Of a stretch of 8,355 nucleotides of DNA, positions 1 through 5,881 are shown in pieces. How positions within the stretch are numbered: the stretch's first letter is position 1; every line of letters starts with the position of its first letter. The DNA is taken from positions 1-8,355 of the forward strand of contig JBJXGF010000210.1 in assembly GCA_046153015.1 (NCBI GenBank), in the 5' to 3' direction. The stretch is from JBJXGF01 sp046153015 (GTDB taxonomy: Bacteria; Actinomycetota; Acidimicrobiia; Acidimicrobiales; CAIXPF01). Made by a program: the position numbers and the translations under genes. The notes beneath the pieces are model-generated. The model had not been told where the DNA came from. It ran no database searches and worked only from the letters and a program-made list of their open reading frames with translations.

Positions 1-1
1 C

Positions 2-223
2 GACGCCGCCACGGCGCCGGCGGAGGCCGATGAGCGCAACGGGCTGCGGCGGCGGGTGAAGGGGGCGCAGATGCCCAAGACCGAGCTGCGTCCGGCCCGC
101 ACCGACGGACCGGACCGGCCCGAGGACGCCGCCCGCGACCGCGACCGGCTGAGCGGCTTCCAGTCGGGCGTGCGCCGAGCCGAACAGCAAGTCCGGCAGG
201 GCAACGCACAGGACCACGAGTAA
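2..223 (+). CDS. C-terminal end of a CvnA-type sensor histidine kinase (5' partial)
   Basis: An open frame enters from the left edge and ends at TAA 221-223, leaving 73 residues. The tail is low-complexity and charged. It has two blocks typical of the C-terminus of actinobacterial nitrate/nitrite-sensor-like conservon kinases: GLRRRVKGAQMP at about residues 15-26 and LSGFQSGVRRAE at about residues 51-62. The sensor, HAMP and HATPase domains would lie upstream of the window, so no catalytic motif can be seen. Position and downstream partners support the call: it is followed after 12 nt by Roadblock, DUF742 and GTPase genes in the canonical cvnA-B-C-D order. By family knowledge the kinase is a membrane protein whose ATPase domain faces the cytoplasm. 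The identity rests on the tail motifs plus synteny. Confidence 0.8.
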   Translation, partial: DAATAPAEADERNGLRRRVKGAQMPKTELRPARTDGPDRPEDAARDRDRLSGFQSGVRRAEQQVRQGNAQDHE

Positions 224-235
224 AGGCAGCCAGGA

Positions 236-664
236 ATGTCTTCCACGATGCTCAGCGCGCAGGCCCGCAACTTCAACTGGCTGCTCAGCAGCTTCCAGAC
301 CGGCACCGAGGGCGTGGACCACGCCTTCGCCGTGTCCTCCGACGGGCTGCTGATCGCGCTCTCGACCAGCCTGACCCGGGACGAGGCGGACAAGATGGCG
401 GCGGTGGTGACCGGCCTGCAGAGCCTCTCCGAAGGGGCCCGGGTGCTGCTCAACCACAGCCGGCTGAAGCGGGTCATCCTCGACCTCGAGGACGGCTACC
501 TGCTGATCTCGACGATCAGCGACGCCGCCACCCTCGGGGTCGCCGCCAGCTACGACTGCGACCTCGGTTACGTGGGCTACGAGATGACGCTGTTCGCCGA
601 GAAGGTAGGCGACCAGCTCACGCCCGAGATCCTGACCGAGCTGCGCCACGCCGTGCAGGAGTGA
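236..664 (+). CDS. Roadblock/LC7 domain protein, CvnB-like (conservon)
   Basis: A 142-residue protein made of a single Roadblock/LC7 domain. The N-terminal NFNWLLSSF (residues 12-20), then GVDHAFAVSSDGLLIALS, match the usual CvnB opening, in which a helix leads into the first beta-hairpin. The later LLISTISDAATLGV and the C-terminal YEMTLFAEKVGDQLTPEI also fit the family, and the length is normal. No enzyme motif is present. Roadblock proteins act as dimeric scaffolds or GTPase regulators, and here the likely partner is the GTPase two genes downstream. The start is ATG 236, with AAAGG at 222-226 nine nt upstream (it overlaps the stop of the kinase gene). ATG 248 is a possible but less favoured alternative. 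The gene lies 12 nt after the kinase and is almost certainly cotranscribed with it. Confidence 0.93.
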   Translation: MSSTMLSAQARNFNWLLSSFQTGTEGVDHAFAVSSDGLLIALSTSLTRDEADKMAAVVTGLQSLSEGARVLLNHSRLKRVILDLEDGYLLISTISDAATLGVAASYDCDLGYVGYEMTLFAEKVGDQLTPEILTELRHAVQE

Positions 665-694
665 CCCGGTGAGGCCTGCGCTAGGCGAGCCCCC

Positions 695-1189
695 ATGAGC
701 GGCCAGGACTGGGCCGACGAACCGCCGGGCGGCGGCAGCTTCCTCGACCGGCTCTTGGCCGGCTCGGGGGCAGCCGCATGGTCGGCCGCCGGCGACGACG
801 AGCTCGGGGGCGACGACGAGGCCGCCGTGCTCGACGCCGACGCGGTGCGCCCCTACTTCCTCACCGGCGGCCGCACCACCACCGAGGTCGACCTCGGGTT
901 CGAGGCGATGCTCACGACGGTGGAGGGCTGGCGGCCCGACGGCTCGGACGCGGCGGAGCTGGAGGCGATCCTCACGCTGGCGCAAGAGCCGGTGGCCGTG
1001 GCCGAGGTGTCGGCGCGGCTGGGACTGCCGATCGGGGTGGCGCTCGTGCTCGCCGGCGATCTGGTGCAGGCAGGGCTGCTCGAGAAGAGCGAAACCGCCG
1101 ACGAGGCGGACGACAAGGTCGATCTGATCAGGAGAGTCATCAGTGGAGTACGCGCCCTCAGAGCGACAGCGGCCGTCGCTGGCACTTAG
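695..1189 (+). CDS. DUF742 family protein, CvnC-like (conservon)
   Basis: A 164-residue protein with the DUF742 signature VRPYFLTGGRT at residues 51-61. It is followed by a predicted winged-helix-like segment, roughly residues 87-130, with AILTLAQEPVAVAEVSARLG, then GLPIGVALVLAGDLVQAGLL. The C-terminal VDLIRRVISGVRAL block (142-155) is also typical. DUF742 proteins are conservon components of unsolved biochemical role; the fold suggests protein-protein or nucleic-acid contacts. The N-terminus carries about 45 extra residues rich in Ala, Gly, Asp and Glu before the DUF742 core. The start is ATG 695, preceded only by a weak AGGCGAG at 683-689. The gap to cvnB is 30 nt. The 3' end overlaps the GTPase gene by 47 nt and contains that gene's ribosome binding site. 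Confidence 0.92.
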   Translation: MSGQDWADEPPGGGSFLDRLLAGSGAAAWSAAGDDELGGDDEAAVLDADAVRPYFLTGGRTTTEVDLGFEAMLTTVEGWRPDGSDAAELEAILTLAQEPVAVAEVSARLGLPIGVALVLAGDLVQAGLLEKSETADEADDKVDLIRRVISGVRALRATAAVAGT

Positions 1190-1754
1190 GCGGCCCCCCG
1201 CCCCGGTGCCGGTCAAGATCGTGGTGGCCGGCGGCTTCGGCGTGGGCAAGACCACGCTGGTCGGCGCGATCTCGGACATCCCGCCGCTCACCACCGAGGG
1301 TCACATGACCTCGATGGGCGCCGCCCACGACGACCGAGGTCAGGTGACCACCAAGACGACCACCACCGTGGCGTTGGACTTCGGCCGGACCCGCCTCGAC
1401 GGCAACATCATGCTGTACGTGTTCGGCACGCCCGGCCAGGACCGCTTCGGGTTCATGTGGGACAACCTGATCCGCGGCGCGCTGGGCGCGATCGTGCTGC
1501 TCGACACCCGTCGCATCGACGACTGCTACCCCGCCATCGACTACTTCGAGCAGCGCGCCGTGCCCTTCGTGGTCGGCGTGAACGTGTTCGACGGCCAGAC
1601 CCCGCCGGTGCTCGACGACGTGCGCTGGGCCCTCGACATCGACCGCCGCGTGCCGCTGCTCCAGCTCGACGCCCGGAACCGGGTGTCGGCCCTCGATTCG
1701 CTGCTGGTGCTGCTCGAGCTGAGCCTGGCCCAGGCCGTCTCCGTGGGGCGCTAG
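1143..1754 (+). CDS. Ras/MglA-like small GTPase, CvnD-like (conservon)
   Basis: A 203-residue soluble GTP-binding protein. The P-loop is G30-G-F-G-V-G-K36-T37. A threonine-rich switch I-like stretch, TTKTTTTVALDFGR, runs from 69 to 82. The switch II region is F94-G-T-P-G-Q-D-R-F, where the usual DxxG aspartate is absent. The G4 motif is N147-V-F-D150 instead of NKxD, and G5 appears as D176-A-R. These departures are characteristic of the CvnD group, so they do not by themselves suggest inactivity. The protein probably cycles at the membrane with the kinase, Roadblock and DUF742 partners. The start is GTG 1143 inside cvnC, supported by a strong AGGAGAG at 1130-1136 with a 6-nt spacer. The 47-nt overlap suggests translational coupling. 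It is the last gene of the operon, and no fifth conservon gene such as a cytochrome P450 follows. Confidence 0.94.
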   Translation: MEYAPSERQRPSLALRRPPAPVPVKIVVAGGFGVGKTTLVGAISDIPPLTTEGHMTSMGAAHDDRGQVTTKTTTTVALDFGRTRLDGNIMLYVFGTPGQDRFGFMWDNLIRGALGAIVLLDTRRIDDCYPAIDYFEQRAVPFVVGVNVFDGQTPPVLDDVRWALDIDRRVPLLQLDARNRVSALDSLLVLLELSLAQAVSVGR

Positions 1755-1776
1755 GCAGCCGGGCGGCCGTGTTGAC

Positions 1777-1797
1777 GCTGGGGGCGCAGCCCCCAGC
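1777..1797. terminator. GC hairpin between convergent genes, candidate bidirectional terminator
   Basis: A perfect 9-bp inverted repeat: GCTGGGGGC at 1777-1785 pairs with GCCCCCAGC at 1789-1797 around a GCA loop. GTT at 1771-1773 could add three pairs with AAC at 1798-1800 across a one-sided 3-nt bulge. It sits in the 48-nt gap between the stop codons of the GTPase gene and cysS, where a shared terminator is expected. No T-run follows on either strand, as is common for actinobacterial hairpins, so intrinsic activity is uncertain. Confidence 0.5.
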
Positions 1798-1802
1798 AAC
1801 AG

Positions 1803-3164
1803 CTAGCGGGGCTTGACCTGGGTGCCGGACGGCGTGTCGAGCACCTGCCAGCCGGCCGCCTGGATCTCGCCGCGTAGGCGGTCGGCCTCCGCCCAGTCCT
1901 TGCCGGCGCGGGCCTGATCGCGGGCCAGCATCAGGGCCACGACCTCCTCGCTCGGGCCCTGCGGCCCCTCCTCGACCAGCACCAGGCCGACGGCGCGGCA
2001 GATCTCGCGCACTGCGGCGGCGGCGGCGCCGGCCGTCGCAACGTCGTCGATGTCGAGCGCGCTGTTGCCCTCGCGGACCAGGCGGAACAGCTCGGCGACG
2101 GCGCCGGGGGTGTTGAGGTCGTCGTCCATGGCGGCCCGGAAGCGGCGCAGCGCCTCCTCGTCGGGCGCGGCGGCCTCGGCGGTGAGGGCGGCGCTGCGCT
2201 GGGCGAAGGTGTCGAGCCGGGCGAGCGAGCGCTCGGCGGCCTCGATCGTGTCGGCGGTGACCTCCACCGGCGAGCGGTAGTGGGCCTGGAGCACCAGCAT
2301 CCGGTACGCCCGCGGGTCGTGCTGGTCGATCAGGTCGAGCAGGTTGGTGAAGTTGCCGAGCGATTTCGACATCTTCTCCCCCGCCACCTCCACGAAGCCG
2401 TTGTGCACCCAGTACGAGGCGAAGGCCTTGCCGCAGGCGACGGCCTGGGCCCGCTCGTTCTCGTGGTGGGGAAAGGCGAGGTCCTGGCCGCCGCCGTGGA
2501 TGTCGAAGCCCTCGCCCAGCAGGTCGAGCGACATCACCACGCATTCGGTGTGCCAGCCCGGCCGCCCGTCGCCCCACGGCGACGGCCAGGTCGGCTCGCC
2601 CGGCTTGGCCAGCTTCCACAGCACGAAATCGGTGGGCGAGCGCTTTTCCTCGCCGAGCTCGACCCGGGCGCCGGCGCGCAGCGAGTCGAGCGACTGGCGG
2701 GCCAGCAGCCCGTAGTCGGCCACCGATTCGCTGGCGAAGTACACCCCGTCGGCGGTGGTGTAGGCCGCCCCGCGCTCGATCAGCTCGCCGATCAGCTCGA
2801 CCATGCGGCCCACGAAGGCGGTGGCGTGCGGGTCGGCCGTGGGCCGGGCGACGCCGAGGCGGTCCATGGCCTGGAACCAGATCCGCTCGCACTTGACCGC
2901 GATCTCCGCCGGGTCGCGGCCCTCGCGCTGGCCGCGCTCGATGATCTTGTCGTCGATGTCGGTGATGTTCGACACGTAGCGAACGGTGTAGCCCGACCAT
3001 TCGAGATAGCGGCGGAGCACGTCGAAGACCAGCGAGAACCGGCCGTGGCCGAGGTGCGGGGGGCCGTAGACGGTGGGGCCGCACACGTACATCGACACCG
3101 TGTCCGGCTCGCGGGTCTGGAGCGGCGCGACCGCGCCGCGGGCGGTGTCGAAGAGGTGGAGCAT
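1803..3164 (-). CDS. cysS: Cysteinyl-tRNA synthetase
   Basis: This gene encodes a 453-residue class I aminoacyl-tRNA synthetase that charges tRNA-Cys with cysteine in the cytoplasm. The Rossmann catalytic core carries the HIGH box as H37-L-G-H40 and the KMSKS loop at 264-268. The expected zinc ligands are present: C28 (MYVCGPT), C208 (WHTEC), H233 and E237 (FPHHENE). The block YVSNITDIDDKII (63-75) and GGGQDLAFPHHENERAQ (224-240) are diagnostic of CysRS. The C-terminal part, from about 300, is the helical DALR/anticodon-binding region. Length is close to that of E. coli CysRS. The related mycothiol ligase MshC was considered, but the IDDKIIERG, GEKMSKSLGN and C-terminal regions fit CysRS. The start is ATG at 3164-3162; no Shine-Dalgarno is seen, and a TACCCT box 8 nt upstream suggests a leaderless mRNA. 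Confidence 0.97.
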   Translation of the reverse strand: MLHLFDTARGAVAPLQTREPDTVSMYVCGPTVYGPPHLGHGRFSLVFDVLRRYLEWSGYTVRYVSNITDIDDKIIERGQREGRDPAEIAVKCERIWFQAMDRLGVARPTADPHATAFVGRMVELIGELIERGAAYTTADGVYFASESVADYGLLARQSLDSLRAGARVELGEEKRSPTDFVLWKLAKPGEPTWPSPWGDGRPGWHTECVVMSLDLLGEGFDIHGGGQDLAFPHHENERAQAVACGKAFASYWVHNGFVEVAGEKMSKSLGNFTNLLDLIDQHDPRAYRMLVLQAHYRSPVEVTADTIEAAERSLARLDTFAQRSAALTAEAAAPDEEALRRFRAAMDDDLNTPGAVAELFRLVREGNSALDIDDVATAGAAAAAVREICRAVGLVLVEEGPQGPSEEVVALMLARDQARAGKDWAEADRLRGEIQAAGWQVLDTPSGTQVKPR

Positions 3165-3178
3165 CGCCGAAAAGGGTA
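3165..3178 (-). promoter_or_regulatory. Putative -10 box of a leaderless cysS promoter
   Basis: Read on the minus strand, TACCCT (3178 to 3173) matches the actinobacterial -10 consensus TANNNT. Eight bases, TTTCGGCG, separate it from the A of the cysS ATG at 3164. Transcription would then begin at or next to the start codon. No Shine-Dalgarno and no clear -35 element are visible. This is inference from spacing and consensus only. Confidence 0.5.
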
Positions 3179-3239
3179 GTCCGCCCTGGGGCCGCCCTCG
3201 CCGCTTTCGCAGCCGGCGCCCGCCGGGCCCGTGCCCAGC

Positions 3240-3285
3240 CGGCGCGTTCGCGCCGAATCGATGCCGATTCGGCGCGAACGTGCCG
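3240..3285. repeat. Long inverted repeat in the cysS/valS divergent region
   Basis: The left arm CGTTCGCGCCGAATCG (3245-3260) and right arm CGATTCGGCGCGAACG (3265-3280) are perfectly complementary around a 4-nt ATGC spacer. Pairing extends outward to 3240/3285 with one G-T at 3244/3281, giving 21 positions per arm. The repeat lies about 76 nt upstream of the cysS start and 57 nt upstream of the valS start. If both genes are leaderless it lies outside both mRNAs, which points to a DNA-level role (operator or cruciform) or to an intergenic repeat element rather than a terminator. The base pairing is certain; the function is unknown. Confidence 0.85.
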
Positions 3286-3292
3286 AATCGGC
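3282..3292. promoter_or_regulatory. Third copy of the GCCGAWTCGGC palindromic core
   Basis: GCCGAATCGGC at 3282-3292 is an odd palindrome nearly identical to GCCGATTCGGC at 3263-3273. A partial version, GCCGAATCGAT, is at 3252-3262. The three centres (3257, 3268, 3287) are 11 and 19 bp apart, about one and two helical turns. This resembles a tandem operator, but no binding protein can be named from the window. Confidence 0.4.
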
Positions 3293-3328
3293 GGGGCAAA
3301 CGGCGCCAGGGTGTCGGGCCGCCGCCGC

Positions 3329-3341
3329 TACGGTACGGAGC
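3329..3341 (+). promoter_or_regulatory. Putative -10 box of a leaderless valS promoter
   Basis: TACGGT at 3329-3334 fits TANNNT and is followed by seven bases, ACGGAGC, before the GTG start at 3342. The expected transcription start therefore falls on the start codon. The GGAG at 3337-3340 is only 1 nt from GTG, too close to work as a normal Shine-Dalgarno, which also favours a leaderless message. No convincing -35 sequence is seen near 3306-3311. Confidence 0.5.
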
Positions 3342-5873
3342 GTGAGCGAGAGGAACGTCCCCGAGAAGCCGTCGCTCGACGGGCTGGAGCAGCGCTGGGA
3401 CGCGGCGTGGGAGGCGGCCGGGGCCTACCGGTTCGACCGCAGCAAGGCCCGCGGCCAGGTCTACGCCATCGACACGCCGCCGCCCACGGTGAGCGGCAGC
3501 CTCCACGTGGGCCACGTGTTCAGCTACACCCACACCGACACGCTCGCCCGCTTCAAGCGCATGCGCGGCCTCGAGGTGTTCTACCCGATGGGCTGGGACG
3601 ACAACGGGCTGCCCACCGAGCGGCGGGTGCAGAACTACTACGGCGTGCGCTGCGACCCCGCCCTCCCGTACGACCCGGCCTACCAGCCGCCCGACAAGCC
3701 CGACGACCGCCGCCCCGCCCCCGTGGGCCGGCGCAACTTCATCGAGCTCTGCGAGCGGCTCACCGCGGCCGACGAGGTGGCCTTCGAGGCCCTCTGGCGC
3801 CGGCTCGGCCTCTCGGTCGACTGGACCCGCACCTACGCCACGATCGACGAACGCTGCCGGCGGGCGGCCCAACGGGCGTTCCTGCGCAACCTCGCCCGGG
3901 GCGAGGCCTACCTGGCCGAGGCGCCGTCGCTGTGGGACGTGACCTTCCAGACCGCGGTGGCCCAGGCCGAGCTGGAGGACCGCGAGCGGCCCGGCGCGTA
4001 CCACCGGGTGCGCTTCCACCGGCCCGACGGGGCCGACGTGCAGATCGAGACCACCCGGCCCGAGCTGCTGGCCGCCTGCGTGGCGCTCGTGGCCCACCCC
4101 GACGACGCCCGCTACCAGGAGCTGTTCGGCACGACCGTGCGCACCCCGGTCTTCGCCGCCGAGGTGCCGGTGCGGCCCCACGAGCTGGCCGACCCGGAGA
4201 AGGGCTCGGGCATCGCCATGGTCTGCACCTTCGGCGACACCACCGACGTGACCTGGTGGCGCGAGCTCGACCTGCCGGTCCGGTCGATCGTCACCCGCGA
4301 CGGCCGCGTCGCCGCCGAGGCGCCTCCGGGCGTGGACCCCGCCGCCTACGGCGAGCTGGCCGGCAAGACGCTGGCCCAGGCGCAGCAGCGGGTGGTGGAG
4401 CTGCTGGCCGCGGCGGGCGACCTCGTCGGCGAGCCGCGTCCGATCACCCATCCCGTGAAGTTCTTCGAGAAGGGCGACCGCCCGCTCGAGATCGTCACGA
4501 CCCGCCAGTGGTACATCCGCAACGGCGGCCGCGACGAGGAGCTGCGCGCCGCGCTCGTCGCCCGCGGCGGCGAGATCGCCTGGCCCCCGGGGTACATGCA
4601 GGCCCGCTACGACAACTGGGTGCAGGGCCTCAACGGCGACTGGCTGATCAGCCGCCAGCGCTTCTTCGGGGTGCCGTTCCCGGTCTGGTACCCCGTCGAC
4701 GCCGACGGCGCGCCGGACTACGCGCACCCGATCACCGCCGGCGAGGCGGCCCTGCCCGTCGACCCTTCGAGCGACGCGCCCCCCGGCTACGACGAGGCCC
4801 AGCGGGGCCGGCCCGGCGGCTTTGTGGGCGACCCCGACGTGATGGACACGTGGGCGACCTCCAGCCTCACCCCGCAGATCGCCTGCGGCTGGGGCGACGA
4901 CGACGACCTCTTCGCCCGCACCTTCCCGATGGACCTGCGGCCCCAGGGCCACGACATCATCCGCACGTGGCTCTTCTCGACCGTGGTCCGCTCGCACTTC
5001 GAGCACGGCCAGGCCCCGTGGCGGCACACCGCGCTGTCGGGGTGGATCCTCGACCCCGACCGCAAGAAGATGTCGAAGTCGAAGGGCAACGTGGTCACGC
5101 CGATGGCGCTGCTCGAGCAGTACGGCGCCGACGCCGTGCGCTACTGGTCGGCGATGGGCCGCCCTGGCGCCGACACCGCGTTCGACGAAGGCATGATGAA
5201 GATCGGCCGGCGCCTGGCGATCAAGCTGCTCAACGCGTCGCGCTTCGCACTCTCCTTCGGCGGGGCCGGGGCGGGCGCCGCCCCCACCCAGGCGCTCGAC
5301 CTGGCGCTGCTCGACCGGCTGGCCGGGGTGGTCGAGGAGGCCACGGCGGCCTTCGAGGCCTACGAGTACACGACGGCGCTGGAGCGGACCGAGCGGTTCT
5401 TCTGGTCGTTCTGCGACGACTACCTGGAGCTGGTGAAGGGCCGCGCGTACGGCGGCCACGGCGAGGCGGCGGCGGCCTCGGCCCTCGCCACGCTCGACTG
5501 CGCCCTCGAGACTCAGGTGCTGCTGCTGGCGCCGTTCCTGCCCTTTGTCACCGAAGAGGTGTGGTCGTGGTGGCGGAACGGCTCGGTGCACCGCGCCGCC
5601 TGGCCCGACGCCGCCGCGCTGCGCCCAGCCGGAGCCGACCCCCTCGTGTACGAGGCCGCGGCGGCGGTGATCGGCGAGCTGCGCAAGGCCAAATCCGACG
5701 CCAAGCGGTCGATGAAGACGCCCGTGCTGGCCGCGGTGGTGCGGGACACCGCGCCCCGCTTGGCCGCCGTGCGGGCCGCCTTGGCCGACGTGGCGGAGTG
5801 CGGCGGCGTGGCCGAGCTGGAGCTGGTCGAGGCCGACGCGTTCTCGGTCGAGGCGACGCTGGCCCCCGCATAG
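3342..5873 (+). CDS. valS: Valyl-tRNA synthetase, archaeal/rickettsial type without C-terminal arm
   Basis: This gene encodes an 843-residue class I synthetase that charges tRNA-Val with valine and hydrolyses mischarged threonyl-tRNA through its CP1 editing domain. The N-terminal block DTPPPTVSGSLHVGHVFSY contains the HIGH box H55-V-G-H58. GWDDNGLPTERRVQN (84-98) is diagnostic of ValRS. The editing insert spans about 190-395, with ETTRPELLAACVA and GSGIAMVCTFGDTTDVTWW. The KMSKS loop is at 576-580, inside DPDRKKMSKSKGN. The anticodon-binding helical domain runs from about 650 to 790. The RRNFIELCERLTAADE stretch (130-145) and the CTFGD editing motif match archaeal and rickettsial ValRS rather than the common bacterial form. 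The protein ends soon after the anticodon domain, so the C-terminal coiled-coil tRNA arm is missing. GTG 3342 was chosen because family homology begins at PEKPSLDGLEQRW and a -10 box precedes it; the frame stays open back to 3231. Confidence 0.96.
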   Translation: MSERNVPEKPSLDGLEQRWDAAWEAAGAYRFDRSKARGQVYAIDTPPPTVSGSLHVGHVFSYTHTDTLARFKRMRGLEVFYPMGWDDNGLPTERRVQNYYGVRCDPALPYDPAYQPPDKPDDRRPAPVGRRNFIELCERLTAADEVAFEALWRRLGLSVDWTRTYATIDERCRRAAQRAFLRNLARGEAYLAEAPSLWDVTFQTAVAQAELEDRERPGAYHRVRFHRPDGADVQIETTRPELLAACVALVAHPDDARYQELFGTTVRTPVFAAEVPVRPHELADPEKGSGIAMVCTFGDTTDVTWWRELDLPVRSIVTRDGRVAAEAPPGVDPAAYGELAGKTLAQAQQRVVELLAAAGDLVGEPRPITHPVKFFEKGDRPLEIVTTRQWYIRNGGRDEELRAALVARGGEIAWPPGYMQARYDNWVQGLNGDWLISRQRFFGVPFPVWYPVDADGAPDYAHPITAGEAALPVDPSSDAPPGYDEAQRGRPGGFVGDPDVMDTWATSSLTPQIACGWGDDDDLFARTFPMDLRPQGHDIIRTWLFSTVVRSHFEHGQAPWRHTALSGWILDPDRKKMSKSKGNVVTPMALLEQYGADAVRYWSAMGRPGADTAFDEGMMKIGRRLAIKLLNASRFALSFGGAGAGAAPTQALDLALLDRLAGVVEEATAAFEAYEYTTALERTERFFWSFCDDYLELVKGRAYGGHGEAAAASALATLDCALETQVLLLAPFLPFVTEEVWSWWRNGSVHRAAWPDAAALRPAGADPLVYEAAAAVIGELRKAKSDAKRSMKTPVLAAVVRDTAPRLAAVRAALADVAECGGVAELELVEADAFSVEATLAPA

Positions 5874-5881
5874 CCGGCGGG

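Noticed and set aside
778..1308. A plus-strand open frame of 176 codons overlapping cvnC and cvnD.
   Set aside because: Arginine-rich translation in the wrong frame relative to two well-supported conservon genes.
1803..3164. Possibility that the cysS-like gene is mshC (mycothiol cysteine ligase).
   Set aside because: The VSNITDIDDKII block, the HENERAQ zinc region, the GEKMSKSLGNF loop and the full C-terminal helical domain fit cysteinyl-tRNA synthetase.
3211..3245. Direct repeat AGCCGGCGC at 3211-3219 and 3237-3245.
   Set aside because: Short, composed almost entirely of G and C, and expected by chance in this GC-rich intergenic sequence.
3231..3341. An upstream GTG extension of valS by 37 codons.
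   Set aside because: The extension would translate the inverted repeat and shows no family similarity. ValRS homology begins just after GTG 3342, and a -10 box at 3329-3334 would lie inside the extended gene.
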